A stretch of DNA of 64,000 bases from Bagarius yarrelli (GCA_005784505.1 VCAZ01000003.1:1027268-1091267), one strand, 5' to 3'. Shown: positions 45,111 through 56,480, numbered from the stretch's first letter. Made by a program: numbers and translations. The notes: generated by a model from the sequence alone, not told the origin.

Positions 45111-46224
45111 TTGTCCCAGGGATTTTTATAGAACCCTAGATACAGATCCAATTTGTTAATAGTGATAATTTATTGGTTGGTCTGTGTGAAAAAGACCGAA
45201 GTCTGGGATGACACACTGTGAACACAAAATCAATACACAACCTATTTTAACAATTACTGCTGTGAACTACTTCAGGGCTCTAACGGTGTCTCAAGAGCCT
45301 CCAGTATATTCATGCAGTTAGTGGAAGGAGACAAATTGTGGCTAATTACCACATACTTGGCTGTCTGGGATTTGTTACGAAATAAGAAGTGTCTCTTTAA
45401 GGGCTAAATTCAATTTTAGTTTCATATTAAAATCAATGCTCTATTTTTACACCAGATAATGTTGCTTTCGAAAAGACTCAGAGGAAAAATTGAAGGGGAA
45501 AAGTGAGCGGATTATACCTATTTGTATATAACATTTGTGGAAATTTTATTTTATTTTTATTTGATTTTATTGATTATTTATAGACACTCGATGGCATGCT
45601 GTTTTTTATGGGGGGGGGTAACAAAAAAAATGTTTACAATGCAAGATTTCAAATAACAGCATAAAAGTTTTATTCCCCTTATACCACACACACACACACA
45701 CACACACAGATATATATATATATATAAATATTTTTTTTTGCTAAAGCTAAATAACTCTGCTAACTAATCAATCATTTTAGCAGTTCTTAATAAATGGCAT
45801 TAATTGTATCTATTTTATGTAACAATTAGCATGTGCAGCTAAGCTGTTTTTCTGTATTTTTTTCAAAGCTAGTTTAATAAAATTCTGTTGACCCATCAGT
45901 CAATGGCAACAAGGTACAGGTTGTTTTTTAAAAGAAGCTCTAAGAGGTACATTTGTGAGTGATATTAATGAAATTAAAGATAATGGACCCGATGGATTGT
46001 AATATTGAACAATGATACCATGTTTCTGGGATATGAGCAGTATTATAATGTTAAACTGCAGACAAAAAGTCAACGTATATCATAGCACAATGACCAGTTA
46101 TGCAAGCTTTTAATGATTAAAGACACTTTTATTTGAGCAATTAAAATGACTGACACAAAGAAGCCTTAAGCCAAATGTTCAAGACATATGTTGATTATTA
46201 ACACAACAGCTTTTTTTCATCTGC
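45111..46224. other. AT-rich sequence with (CA)n/(TA)n at 45,684-45,726
   Basis: A CA run of twelve units passes directly into a TA run. A nine-base G run lies near 45,610. Confidence 0.6.
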
Positions 46225-46312
46225 AGTCTGTGCTTTATCTTGGTCCAGGTTCAAATTGATCTGAAGTCTATTCTGGAAATTCTGGTTGCATGGCAAAATA
46301 CACCCTGGCTGT
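46225..46312 (-). mobile_element. Family E fragment
   Basis: 'tttatcttggtccaggttca', 'gatctgaagtctattctgga' and 'aaaatacaccctgg' follow the outer part of family E. The tRNA-like head is absent. Confidence 0.5.
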
Positions 46313-46689
46313 AAATCAGACGATTACATACCCTCATTTTTACCAAGGAACAATTAAGAAATATAGCAACCTATCTATATACTGGATTTTATGATGTTGG
46401 AAACCAGGACCCAGGAAGTCACCCAAGCTTAAAATCAAACCAAAGATGCAGGAAATATAAAGTACCAGAGTTACCTTTGTTACCCCATTCCACCATAGTA
46501 CCAGCATGTCCTAATAAGTTAACCAACAGTGTGGTGCTGAATGAGCCACCCTTTTTCCCACACCAGGTAGTGATTGAAGGTTTGGTACGTCCAGCTGGCT
46601 CCATAATACCAAAATGGACTAGGCCATCTCATTGCAACTGCACTGCAATGCTTGCAAATAGAGAGCCATGGCTTAGATCTCTCCTGGGA

Positions 46690-47290
46690 ATAATAAAGTA
46701 AAAGGGGGAAGAGGCCCTTCCTTTAAAGCCTGTGACAGGCTTTGACAAGACTCCTAAATTTAATTCTCAGACCTGCTGGTTTTACAGAGGAGCCAAGCTG
46801 CAGGAAAGCTGCCCTTCTCATTGAGGATGGGCCACACTAGAAGACAGTCTGCCAGAGAAATCTTTAAAGCTGATGACAAATTCATTTGGCACTGCCCACA
46901 CCTGTGACACTGGTGAGGATGTTAGAGACGTGTATACACACCTAATCCGTGACATACGGCAATTATTCCTAATCATCCCAGACATAATGCTCCTCATTTT
47001 AAACTGCTAAAAGATTTCTCAGTCATTATTTACTTCCCAAGAACATCTCCCAGATGCACTATATCCTCACAACAGAGATGGATTTAGATGATTAGCCTGG
47101 AGATGGTGTGGCCCTGCAGAGGAAACCCATTTTCCAGCCAAGTTTAAAGCGATTCGGAGTACATGCTTACTATAGCCAGTGGGAGACCAGCTCTCTCTCT
47201 GTCCAACGTTTCCCCTCCTTAATGTGTGTGCCATGCTAATCGCTCGGTGCTCTGACATCTGGAAACCCCCCTGCTTGATGGCCAAACGCT
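46690..47290. other. Candidate conserved non-coding island
   Basis: A long non-repetitive balanced block ('gatggatttagatgattagc', 'gtttaaagcgattcggagta'). Frames of up to 74 codons have no domain. It belongs to the longest SINE-free part of the window. Confidence 0.35.
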
Positions 47291-47639
47291 CAAGTCCTTT
47301 TTAAAGTCTTAATATTTGATGTTGTTACACCTAATCTGTAGAAATGAAATCCATACAAAACAGCCTGGATTTCTTTCCGCTGTTTGCCAATGGGACTAGA
47401 AAGTGTATTGGAGCCACCTTTGGATTCAGGTCCTTTCCTTATATCGGTCTCTATAATTTCCATATTTAAAAGGAAACTAGCACTTATTATATTAGTCCTA
47501 AGATGCCAGCAATATTTTAACCTCCACTCCTCCATGAAATCATCCAAAACAACACCTCTATAACACCAACACCGACCCTGCGGGTTGATGTACTCTGGGC
47601 ATTAAAATTTAATCTGAATAATGTATGTATCTTCTGTTA
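47291..47639. other. No gene recognised
   Basis: An 85-codon minus-strand frame has no recognisable domain. Confidence 0.45.
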
Positions 47640-48360
47640 CATTCTTTATAAGATTTTTTTGGCAGTCAGTCCATCCTTCGAAGCTTTCAATCATGGGTCC
47701 CCTGGGGCATTGTGGGATACCTGCTCTTTGAAGCCGGCTGAGAAGCCGTAGAGAGCAGACCCTGCCTGGAAGACAGGAAAAGCTCTTTGCTTATATATTA
47801 CATTTGCAATGAAACATAGCAGTGCTGTTTTTAAGGCAAATGGAGGTGCGTTATGCAGAATAAGCCTCAATCTATTTGCCTCGCGATGCTGAGGTCACCA
47901 TGTTGACTTTTGCAGCTGTGTGTCTTTCTTATTTTTCCCTGATGATGTTGTCAAAGTGTCTTTACAGATGTTGGAAAGCATGCATTGTCCGTTACATAAT
48001 TAATCCAGACATTTGCCTTGGAAAAATATTTTGAGAAGGTGATATTTGGAAGGTTTATTAATCCTTAAAAATGGCTAGCTGTGATTAACCCAAAATGAAT
48101 GCCGATTGAGTCTTTACATCGTCTGATGCCTTGTAAAAAGCTTTTCCTTTAGCATATATTTATGAGATTTATTAGCTGTTACATAGGTGATGTTGCTTGG
48201 CTATTTGTTTCTTTTTTATTGTTGAGATGGGAGCTAAGCCATTTTTCCATATGCAATCTTTATTTTTCTTGTCCACCAGTCAGGGGTTGTATTTATATTA
48301 TCAGCATCATTTATGTATTTTTGTCTTTCCTATTAATTGTCCAGCAAATTTGATGTGCAA
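47640..48360. other. Candidate conserved non-coding island
   Basis: The most enhancer-like texture in the window: TAAT-type and TGACTT-like cores, even composition and no repeats ('gttacataattaatccagac', 'gctgtgattaacccaaaatg', 'agcatatatttatgagattt'). It contains no exon-like frame apart from Phe/Tyr-rich noise at its 3' end. Confidence 0.38.
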
Positions 48361-48410
48361 GACAGCGATACAAACTTGCTTTGGGATAATATTTCAATGT
48401 AGCATCCTGT

Positions 48411-48495
48411 CTCTCTCGCTCTCTCTCATCTCTCCCTCCCTCTTTTTCTCTCTCGCATGCTCTCTCTGTCCTTCTCTCTTTCTCTCTCTCTCTCG
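48411..48495. repeat. CT-rich imperfect microsatellite
   Basis: Interrupted (CT)n with 'ctccctccctc' and 'gcatg' breaks. Confidence 0.9.
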
Positions 48496-49180
48496 TTCTT
48501 GAAATCCTGTTAGAAAAACAGATCTAACAAAGTGTTTTATTAATTCTTGCAATAACCTCAAAACATTACAGATATTTTAATTCAGACAGATGCAGTGAGA
48601 ATTTCAGCACAGTTGTTTTGCATATCCTGGTTTTTGAAAACTTTATATTTAAGATTAATTGATAGTTGTTTTTTTTATATTTATACTTATCTTGATATTT
48701 AAGCCTCGTGTTTATTATCGGATATTGGTTTTATAATATCGAATCCTCTGATATATGGCTCCTCAGGGCTCATGTAGTTGTTTCGAGAATTGTACATATA
48801 TCATTAAACCATAAGGAGAGCTGAGTTAACAACAGCACTGGTAATAAAAGTAACTTGATTTGATTTCATTGATATTCTTTATTCACTTATTAAATGTAAT
48901 ATTTTCTGAGTTCTAAGTATTATTGTGTATTAAGCTACACTAAAGTAGTAAAACATAAAAGTCAGGTTTAGTACAGTGGATCTCAAACTGGGGTATGTGG
49001 TTGTGGGGACAGGGACGGCTTAGGTTAAGCTCTACTTATCAATGTTTTTTTGTGTAAATGTATTGTTACGTTATAACAACTAGATACCTTGTGCTGTGAG
49101 CCGTGACAATTAATGATGATGACAACATCTTCAGTTGAATTTGGACATTTTTATTATATAATTAATTGAATTATTAAGTT
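48496..49180. other. AT-rich sequence, nothing recognised
   Basis: No repeat family or exon. Confidence 0.5.
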
Positions 49181-49364
49181 CTTTGGTTAAGTTGTTTGAC
49201 TGCTAATTGGATGATCAGGGTTTATTTCCCAGCACCAACAAGTTGCCACTGTTGGGCTCTTAAACAAGGCCCTTAACCCCCAATTTTTAGTTGTATAAAA
49301 GAGATAAATGTAAGTCGCGCTGGATAAGAGCGTCTGCCAAATGCTGCAAATAAAAATGAAAATG
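49181..49364 (+). mobile_element. SINE family A, head eroded
   Basis: 'gactgctaattggatgatca', 'gtttatttcccagcaccaac' and the tail 'gtcgcgctggataagagcgt'. Confidence 0.85.
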
Positions 49365-49582
49365 AATATCAATCGTTGATCTCCTCCAAATCCCCCTTCC
49401 CCTGACTTTTCTTTAAACAGTAGCTGCAGCCAAAAATTGCCCCCTCCCGCTGTGCTACCACTTAAGTCTGCACTGCATATAGCACTGGTACTAAATCATT
49501 GTGTTTAGCTACCAAGGGTGCCATTTGATGGCAATCATGCATGCATTCTACTGTATCCTGTAATAGTTGTCTACTGTAATTG

Positions 49583-49778
49583 GGGCAGTGATAACTCTGT
49601 GGTTCATGTCTTGGACTCCTAACCAGGAGATTGTGGGTTTGAATCCCAGCACCACCAAGTTATTACTGTTGGGCCGCTAAGCAAGGACCTTAACCCCCAA
49701 TTGCTCATTTGTATAAATGAAATAAATGTAAGTTGCTTTGGATAAAATTGTCTACCAAATGCTAGAAATGTAAATGTA
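49583..49778 (+). mobile_element. SINE family A
   Basis: 'ggcagtgataactctgtggt', B box 'gtgggtttgaatcccagcac', tail 'gttgctttggataaaattgt'. Confidence 0.85.
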
Positions 49779-50019
49779 TTGTTTGCAGTGTGAAAATTTG
49801 TAGAAAATATATTTCTTCTCGACAGATTTGGCATCACTCAGCCCAAACAAACCGCTTTCATTTTGAACTGACACCCGATTCCAACTTCCGTTTTTTTTTT
49901 AATTACAAAGAATCGGAACGTTGTTGTGTTTTAAACTTAACACAAATTTTTTAAACATTTGTCTATAATTTTCTGCTAAATTATGTGTTTAACTTAACTA
50001 AAAAGAAAGACTGACTTAT
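49779..50019. other. AT-rich sequence, nothing recognised
   Basis: No repeat family or exon. Confidence 0.45.
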
Positions 50020-50235
50020 GTTGTCGTGTCTGTGTGTTTGGCAAGTCTGAGCAGATTTGCATGCTCAGGAACATTGCAGGGAACATTGTGGCATTATCTT
50101 TAATGTGTCTGTCTGAGCTGAGATCATCTCTATGTCTGATTTACTACAGCCCAGGTATGAAGTTAAAGATATCTCCCACTCGGCAGCTCCGACATGTAGC
50201 CGGCAGCTCCTGTATTCCCGTTAGGAATTTTGTGT
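50020..50235. other. Candidate conserved non-coding block with an octamer motif
   Basis: An exact ATTTGCAT octamer (POU-factor type) at 50,055-50,062 sits between short inverted arms 'gagca' and 'tgctc'. A 70-codon frame spans the block but no domain is visible. Confidence 0.28.
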
Positions 50236-50960
50236 ATTTTTTTTAACTGTAGGCATTGCCCTATTTTTTTTTTTGTAAAAGACAAACAAGGGTGAAAAGT
50301 TTGGCTTGTACTTGAGTATGGACAGCACTGAAATATGCGTGAGACGAAATAAGATTATATCAAATCATCCTTTGCATACAGGTTCTCATCTGATCATTCG
50401 CATTCAGCCTCTGAACTGAACTTTGTTTTTCACCCCAGCAGACATTCGGAAAATATGAAAGTATTTTCTAATAAAGGTAAAGGTCTGTGAATCCACTAGC
50501 TGTAGCTTAACGTAACACAAAAAAAGTCCTACATCTCAAATAAAACATGGTCCTACTTTCGCATACCCCCTCCTTCAACCCCAAAAGCATCAAACACATC
50601 TGGATCAAACACCTCAGCTTCAAACAAGGTGTGATTGGGCATGAAGCAGTATTTGAAGTGGACTGTGTAATGATACATATCTATAGTTTCTTTTCAGAAC
50701 GGCACTTCCTGTGATGTCTTCGTGCTATCAAGAAAAGCCAATCTAAAGAATATTTAACATGCTCAGGTCCTCTTGACCAATCGGTGATAAGAAAAAAAAA
50801 AAAAAAGATCAGAGTTAACAATCTTCTATTGTAGCTATTGTTTAGCAGTTTATGTGAATTATGTGTTGACGTAAATGCATTACATTTTCAAAGAGAAAGC
50901 ATCGAGTCTTTCTTTTATCATTTCTTTTATAATGCAAAACAGGTTGTCTTGCATCTGTAG
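50236..50960. other. No gene recognised
   Basis: Unique AT-rich DNA; a 15-base A run near 50,792. Confidence 0.5.
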
Positions 50961-51080
50961 TATTTATTCATTCATTTACTCATCTTTAGTAATTGATTTT
51001 ATGATGTTTAGGGTCATGGATTGAGAGCCTCTTCCAGGAACATCCTGGATGTGATGGACCATCACAAGTGTCAATACGGG
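50961..51080 (-). mobile_element. Family E fragment
   Basis: 'cattcatttactcatcttta', 'ttagggtcatggattgagag' and 'gatgtgatggaccatcac' follow the order of the copy at 63,336. Confidence 0.5.
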
Positions 51081-51730
51081 TGTCATTTAAAATGAGCAGA
51101 AAATATTTACAGATAAAAATACGTGAAGTATGTTATTTTAAAAAAAATTTATTTTTCCAACAGAAACCTGTACTTTTATTTATGACAGGCATTAATGAGC
51201 GATTTTCCTATTGTTAAAGGGGTTGGATGCAAACACAGGGTGTAGTTCAGTTACCACATCGCAGAAACATCAAGACAGTCACAAAAACAAGGATTTACAA
51301 AAAATATTGAAAAAACACAGTAAAAATAAGTTCAGTAAATAATCAAAATCAGCAGGCAAAAAAAAAACAGTCAAACTGGAAAGGGATAACAGGAAAATAT
51401 TGGTTCGGTAGGCAGACACACTCTGACCCATCTCTTTTACCTGTTACTCATTTTCATTATCCAAATCCGTTAAACGATTGTTAGGCTGCAATAATCAGAT
51501 CAACCGGAACCGGAAAACACCACCATTTGTCTATCGTAGGTAGAATGACATTTACACTAATACGACTGTTTCTTACAGATTCCGAGTTCACCGTTGCCAC
51601 CAGATCCACACTGTATCCAGCCCATTGGTGGATCAACACTTAGAGACAATAAGCCCCAGTGGTAGTTATATTATTTATCTATTCTTTGTTTATTTATTCT
51701 TTATATTTTCAATAGTTTATCATCATCATC

Positions 51731-51732
<2 letters not shown>
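51081..51732. other. No gene recognised
   Basis: AT-rich DNA ending in a short (ATC)n lead into the AT tract. Confidence 0.5.

Positions 51733-51791
<59 letters not shown>
51733..51791. repeat. (AT)n tract
   Basis: A perfect alternating AT run of nearly 60 bp. Confidence 0.96.
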
Positions 51792-51794
<3 letters not shown>

Positions 51795-51928
51795 TGTGCC
51801 ACTGCTGTATACTCTAATGCACACAGGTATTAACACTTAAGAATAATTAATCTACATACAGTCATGTTTATGGAATGTAGGAGGAAACTGAAGAACTTGG
51901 ATGAGAACTGCATGAACATTTGTTTTGG

Positions 51929-52092
51929 AACATTTCTAAGCAGATATCTTTGTCCTGAATCAAAGTGATTTATCTTATTTTTTTATACAACTTTGCAGTT
52001 GAGGGTTAAGGGCCTTGCTTAGGGGTCCAGCAGTGGCAGCATGGTGGTGCTTCTGATCAGTAGTCCAAGAGCTTAATCCACTGTCCTACCAT
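51929..52092 (-). mobile_element. SINE family A between two AT tracts
   Basis: 'agcagatatctttgtcctga', 'ggccttgcttaggggtccag' and head complement 'ccactgtcctaccat'. The B-box region is partly deleted. Confidence 0.78.
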
Positions 52093-52140
52093 AACATGGA
52101 GATCATGTACTTTAATATATAAACTTTATTATATAATATG

Positions 52141-52143
<3 letters not shown>

Positions 52144-52206
<63 letters not shown>
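52144..52206. repeat. (AT)n tract
   Basis: Second perfect alternating AT run, about 350 bp from the first. Confidence 0.96.
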
Positions 52207-52208
<2 letters not shown>

Positions 52209-52446
52209 ATATGGACAGGTCATATTAAAAAAATGACAGAAATCACAGTTTAGCAGTTTAGTGTATGGATTTAACCCTTGTGTGGTGTTTGGGTCTGTGA
52301 ACCCCATTTTTAAAGTTTGTTTAAAGAGAAATTATGATGTTAATTGTTTTTGTTGTTTTTTTTAACTCTGGACTCGTTGGCCTTGATTCATTTTCCACGA
52401 AGAACATAAAACAGAACATATTTTTATAACATGTATATTTTAAATG

Positions 52447-52638
52447 ATATTTGCAGCATTTGGCAGACTCCTTTATCCAGAGCGACTTACATTTATCTAT
52501 TTTATACAACTGAGCAATTGGGAATTAAGGGCCTTGTTCAGGGGCCCAGCAGTGGCAATTTGGCGGTGTTGGAAACAGAACCCAGATCTTCCAATTAGCA
52601 GTTTATTAACTGTGCCACCACTGTGCTACTACTTCCCC
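52447..52638 (-). mobile_element. SINE family A, near full length
   Basis: 'tttgcagcatttggcagact', 'gagcgacttacatttatcta', 'gtgctactacttcccc'. An 85-codon frame over it is the typical SINE artefact frame. Confidence 0.87.
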
Positions 52639-52919
52639 AAATGTGATCTAACCAAATGGCATATATTAACCATAAATGATGTCTGTATTGCTTGCAAGTG
52701 AGCTAATTACCTTTAAAGTGTTTTTTTTTTTTTTTAATAAATTGTTATGGCTGTGTTAAAAAAAATGCAATGGATCCACCAGATCTTTGAACACTGGTTA
52801 GGTAACAATAACACAAACACCACATGAGAGTTAAATATTCTCGATAAATTATACCCTGGTTATGACCTAAGACCTTCAAAAATAAGATATTCATTTTTGT
52901 TTGCTCTAAAAAAGTGTGT
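52639..52919. other. No gene recognised
   Basis: T-rich run of 16 near 52,722; nothing else. Confidence 0.5.
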
Positions 52920-53320
52920 TTATTCGACCCTGTCAAAAGGAAATGCTGTTTCACTTTGCTTAATGTGATTGTGGTCTCTGGCTGGCTCTCACTGACTGCA
53001 GTTATGCAGAGGAAAACCGCTAACACAACCTCTCACTTTTTTACACACTTCAAAAAAAAAAAAAATCTTTAACCAGCTGCCTGTGTATACAGGAAATGGA
53101 TCATTTTTAATGCTTAGCTAATTCCCCATACCGCTTCATGGCAAAGTCACACACACACACACGGCTTCAGCAGGGCTCTGGGCATCGTTTGGCCAAAACA
53201 TTTGATTCATTAGACCAATTTGCTGCAACAGTCCCAAAGGAAGGCACAACTACTGTTGATTCTGGCGTCTGTCACCTCTCCATACCAACACTCAGGCTTT
53301 CTCCAGACCAGTTGGCTTGG
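52920..53320. other. Candidate conserved non-coding island
   Basis: Non-repetitive blocks on both sides of an A run and a short (CA)n ('gcttaatgtgattgtggtct', 'catttgattcattagaccaa'). Frames of 93-97 codons lack domains. Confidence 0.24.
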
Positions 53321-53956
53321 CCGTGCACCAGAGGAAAAAATAAAATAAGAAAAAAGAGAGAGCTCAAACGAAACACTATTATCTTAAGCTGCTCCTGGCT
53401 TGATCATGTAAATCTCTGTCAAATATTTTAATTTATTTAGCCAGTTAATACAGAAAAGTGTTAAAACTACACTTAAAAATAATACGATTTTCAGGATTAA
53501 ATAAGGAATTGGCTGTTCAGTGTATTTGTTTGCCTTGTGTCATGATTTCCGGCTTCCTGTGTGATCAGTCTTAGTCTACCAGGAATGCTCGGTTAAAGGG
53601 TGAGTCAGTTTGGATACAATGATTGGCCAGCCATCTTTTTTTAAAGGGTTACCAATCCCATCGTATTTAATTCAGGAAACAAGAAACTATATGTTAATAC
53701 CAATAGACCAAATTACTATCTAAAACTTTTTTTTCCATTCTAGAAAAAACAATGTTACCTACTGCAAATAATAGGAAAGTGTTCATGTGTCCACATCCTA
53801 ACCAAAATAGACATGCAGTAGCTGCCTGATGTGGTTAGTAATTACTATAGAACCCTGTAATTAACCCTGTACTGCAGTTTCTACCACACTGGGCTTACTC
53901 ATGAGGTTTTTCTATGACCATTAAAGTGTGAACTGTATTTTAAATTTTAGATCTGA
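53321..53956. other. No gene recognised
   Basis: AT-rich unique DNA. Confidence 0.5.
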
Positions 53957-54121
53957 CATTTACATTTTTTAGCATTTAGCAGATGCTTTTTTAAATTTTT
54001 TTTAATGTCAATCGTCTCCTGAAGACAGCCAGTGACTCTGCTGTTCTGGCAATGATGGGAAATTCATTCCACCATTTTGGTGCCAGAACATAGAAAAGTC
54101 TAGATTCAGACCTACCTTGTG
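53957..54121 (-). repeat. SINE-type tail plus unclassified repeat, left of hAT
   Basis: 'gacatttacattttttagca' is a SINE-type tail on the minus strand. It is followed by 'tcattccaccattttggtgc', a phrase I recall from a common fish interspersed repeat. The hAT element inserted into this repeat, whose sequence resumes at 54,534. Confidence 0.45.
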
Positions 54122-54129
54122 TCCTAGTG
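54122..54129 (+). repeat. hAT target site duplication, left
   Basis: 'tcctagtg', repeated exactly at 54,526-54,533. Confidence 0.92.
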
Positions 54130-54525
54130 CAGCGGTTCCCAACAGGGGGTCCCGAACCAAAAGGGGTTTCGCATCATATTTTTAAAAGCGTTGTGCAGTG
54201 AGCATTAAGGAGAACAATCATATTGCATTAGCTAATTTTATCTATGATCCCCTGGTTGACCAAAAAATTGACAAATTTGTAATTTGTCCTCCAAAAAAGC
54301 AGATGAGTCTCACTGATTGGCCTTCAACAGCTGTTAGTAATGACCCAGGCATACTGGACCCAGCTGAGGAGGCTCCCACCAATTTGGATAGCAGTGCTAG
54401 CAATACTGGAAACACAAAATGCAGGAAATACTAAGAGCAATTATATCATCAAATCTGAAGAGGGCACTTAAATATTTTGGGGGAAAAAAATGGGGTCTCA
54501 GACAAAAGAAGATTGGGAACCACTG
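54130..54525 (+). mobile_element. Complete 396-bp non-autonomous hAT element
   Basis: The element opens 'cagcggttcccaac' and closes 'gattgggaaccactg', an inverted pair with one internal mismatch over the first 12 bases. It is bounded by a perfect 8-bp duplication; 8 bp is the hAT superfamily length and CAG-start ends are typical. Inside, the plus strand carries a 78-codon transposase relic. It is an internally deleted, non-autonomous copy that needs an external transposase. Confidence 0.9.
54198..54434 (+). pseudogene. hAT transposase relic
   Basis: A 78-codon frame inside the hAT element contains 'FVICPPKKQMSLTDWPST' and ends 'SNTGNTKCRKY' before a stop, with coding-like sequence continuing ('EQLYHQ'). 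The amino-terminal Thr/Ser/Asn-rich stretch and the KCRKY-like end resemble the region before the BED-type and catalytic domains of hAT transposases, from memory. No catalytic domain is present and the start codon is arbitrary. It is not a functional gene. Confidence 0.55.
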
Positions 54526-54533
54526 TCCTAGTG
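54526..54533 (+). repeat. hAT target site duplication, right
   Basis: Second exact copy of 'tcctagtg'. Confidence 0.92.
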
Positions 54534-54947
54534 GACGGTGAGACTAATCAAGCTGCACTTGTGAATCTGAGGGAGCATGGTGCTATGGGAGGAGTGATGA
54601 ATACAGTAGAAATTCTGTAGATAATGCTATTGTTAGCTACTCGACAAAAATTATTAAATTTGTCTGTGTGCAGTATTTTTTAGGGTGATATGATAATTAA
54701 CGTTAATATATAAAGTTAACTGATGTCAACAAATGTAAGCTAATACAAACGCACATTTATTGATTTTGTTTAACATTTGTTTAACAACAGGTTTAATCGT
54801 TTCTTTGCAGGAAACGAATATGTTTTGTCAAAGCAATTGGGTGGAAGAAAAATTCAGAAGAATTCAATTTCCTAATTGAATTCGAGGTCTGTCGAATGTC
54901 ATGTGTGATGGGAAAAGTGGTGTCATGGCTTCTGGTGCGTCAGTTTA
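54534..54947. other. Right continuation of the interrupted repeat, then AT-rich DNA
   Basis: 'gacggtgagactaatcaagc' continues the repeat split by the hAT element; the end is uncertain. Confidence 0.4.
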
Positions 54948-55134
54948 GATTTACAGCATTTGGTGAAAACCTTTATCCAGAGTGACTTATATTTATCTTT
55001 GTTATACAATTGAGCAATTGGGGGTAAAGGGCCTTGCTCAAGGGCCCTCGATGGTGGCTTGGTGGTGCTGGTAATCGAACCCAGTTTTTTCTGGTACTAG
55101 TCCAACACCTTCACTACTAAGCCACCACTTCGCC
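54948..55134 (-). mobile_element. SINE family A, near full length
   Basis: 'tttacagcatttggtgaaaa', 'gtgctggtaatcgaacccag', 'ctaagccaccacttcgcc'. Confidence 0.87.
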
Positions 55135-55769
55135 TGTCAGTTAATATTGCAGAGTTAAAAAAATCTGGGCTTCTATTAATCATTACAAATTAATATGTAG
55201 ATTGTTATGGATCATCTGTCATTTTATAAAATGAATAAAAAGGCTAGACTTTTTGAGGTGGGTATTATATCCTATAGCTGTGTATTCTGCTGTTAGGATA
55301 AAACACAGACAAGTTTTTGGTCTTTTGCTGAAAGAAATTCACACCCAGTCCTTGGAAACGGTGTGGTTAGAACCAAAGTGCAGAGCAAACTTAAAATACA
55401 GAGGATGTGGTCAAGTTAAGGTTCCACTTTAGCCTTGAGTGTCAGTCTGGTAGACGTCTGGTAACTATATGGGTGTCTATTATATTTAAATTAAAGACGC
55501 TAGCTTGCTTTGGGTTTTAACTGACTTTAAAGGAAATTATTGAATTTGAAGTGCTACTAATCAGTAGGTAGTAAGTACAAACCCTGGGACCACCAGGCTG
55601 CTAGAGGCTGCTGGATCCTTAATCCTGGCCTTCAACACTTAAGGCTCACTTAACACTTCAGTTCAGTCTTATCATTGTATCTTTTTATTCGTCCTACTGA
55701 TTTTCTTATGTCTAATGGTTTTAGTTCTTGCCATTGTGAATCACTTTAAAAGCCACATTGGCCAGTGCC
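55135..55769. other. No gene recognised
   Basis: A faint SINE-like phrase 'accaccaggctgctagaggc' at 55,590 is not enough to call. Confidence 0.45.
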
Positions 55770-55911
55770 CAGGGTGTAGTAGGGTAATGCCCTGGCACTC
55801 ACGTGCTTCAGCTTCAGAGACCTGGGTTTAATTCCAGCTCAGGTCTTTTCCAGTCCCACCCCTCTCTATCTCCCCCATTTCATTCTTCCGTCTTATCAAT
55901 AAAGGCAAATA
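55770..55911 (+). mobile_element. SINE family C, near full length
   Basis: tRNA-like head 'tgtagtagggtaatgccctg' (A-box area), 'gagacctgggtttaattcca' at the B box, 'gctcaggtcttttccagtcc', then the tail 'cttatcaataaaggcaaat'. With 30,082-30,192 it defines a family separate from A and B. Confidence 0.75.
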
Positions 55912-55977
55912 TCTTGAATTTGGATCAATTCCGAAAAACCTAATTGCCCTGATTGATTTTATAGTTGGTCCTTTGCT

Positions 55978-56169
55978 ACATTTACATTTCTGGCATTTAT
56001 CAGTCATCTTTATCCAAAGCGACTTCCATTTTTTCACCTTATTTACACAAACAAGAAATTGGGGGTTGAGGGTCTTGCTCAGAGGCCCAGCAGTGGTAAT
56101 GTGGTGGCTATGGGAAGTAAACCAAGACCAAAACAGTCCAAGACCTTAATCACTGAGCTACCACCTTTC
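55978..56169 (-). mobile_element. SINE family A
   Basis: 'acatttacatttctggcatt', 'ggtcttgctcagaggcccag', 'cactgagctaccaccttt'. A B-box deletion is present. Confidence 0.84.
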
Positions 56170-56279
56170 ACTTTTACCACTTGCTACCTTTCAATAACAC
56201 ACAAAACACAATGTTCTTGTAATGTTCCTGTTTTCACTTTTCTCAGAGTGCTCTGTTAAATAGAAATTTAAATTGACAT

Positions 56280-56480
56280 TTTAGCAGGCCTCCTTCCCGG
56301 GTCATGGCAAAGCTCTGTGGAAGCTTTTGTTAGCGCACCTGGGCGATGATGCTTTGACAGGGTGGAAAAGCTCACATTTCGACTTCTATTCACATCCTAA
56401 ACGGATCATCTATTTTCATCATTTCCAGACAGTGCTAGCAGAGAGCATGCTTTTGTCATCTTTGGATGAATAGACTATAT
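56280..56480. other. Candidate conserved non-coding island
   Basis: 'caggcctccttcccgggtca', 'ttgttagcgcacctgggcga', 'cctaaacggatcatctattt': balanced, non-repetitive, no exon-like frame. Confidence 0.26.

Noticed and set aside
46419..46701. Possible exon near 'cacaccaggtagtgattgaa'
   Set aside because: Frames on both strands are equally open, and the translated product matches nothing I recognise.
52444..52701. Recurrent small protein with 'QLSNWELRALFRGP'-like sequence, also seen at about 3,560, 11,572, 31,730, 49,187, 49,619 and 61,320
   Set aside because: These are translations of the same strand of family A SINEs, not a protein family.
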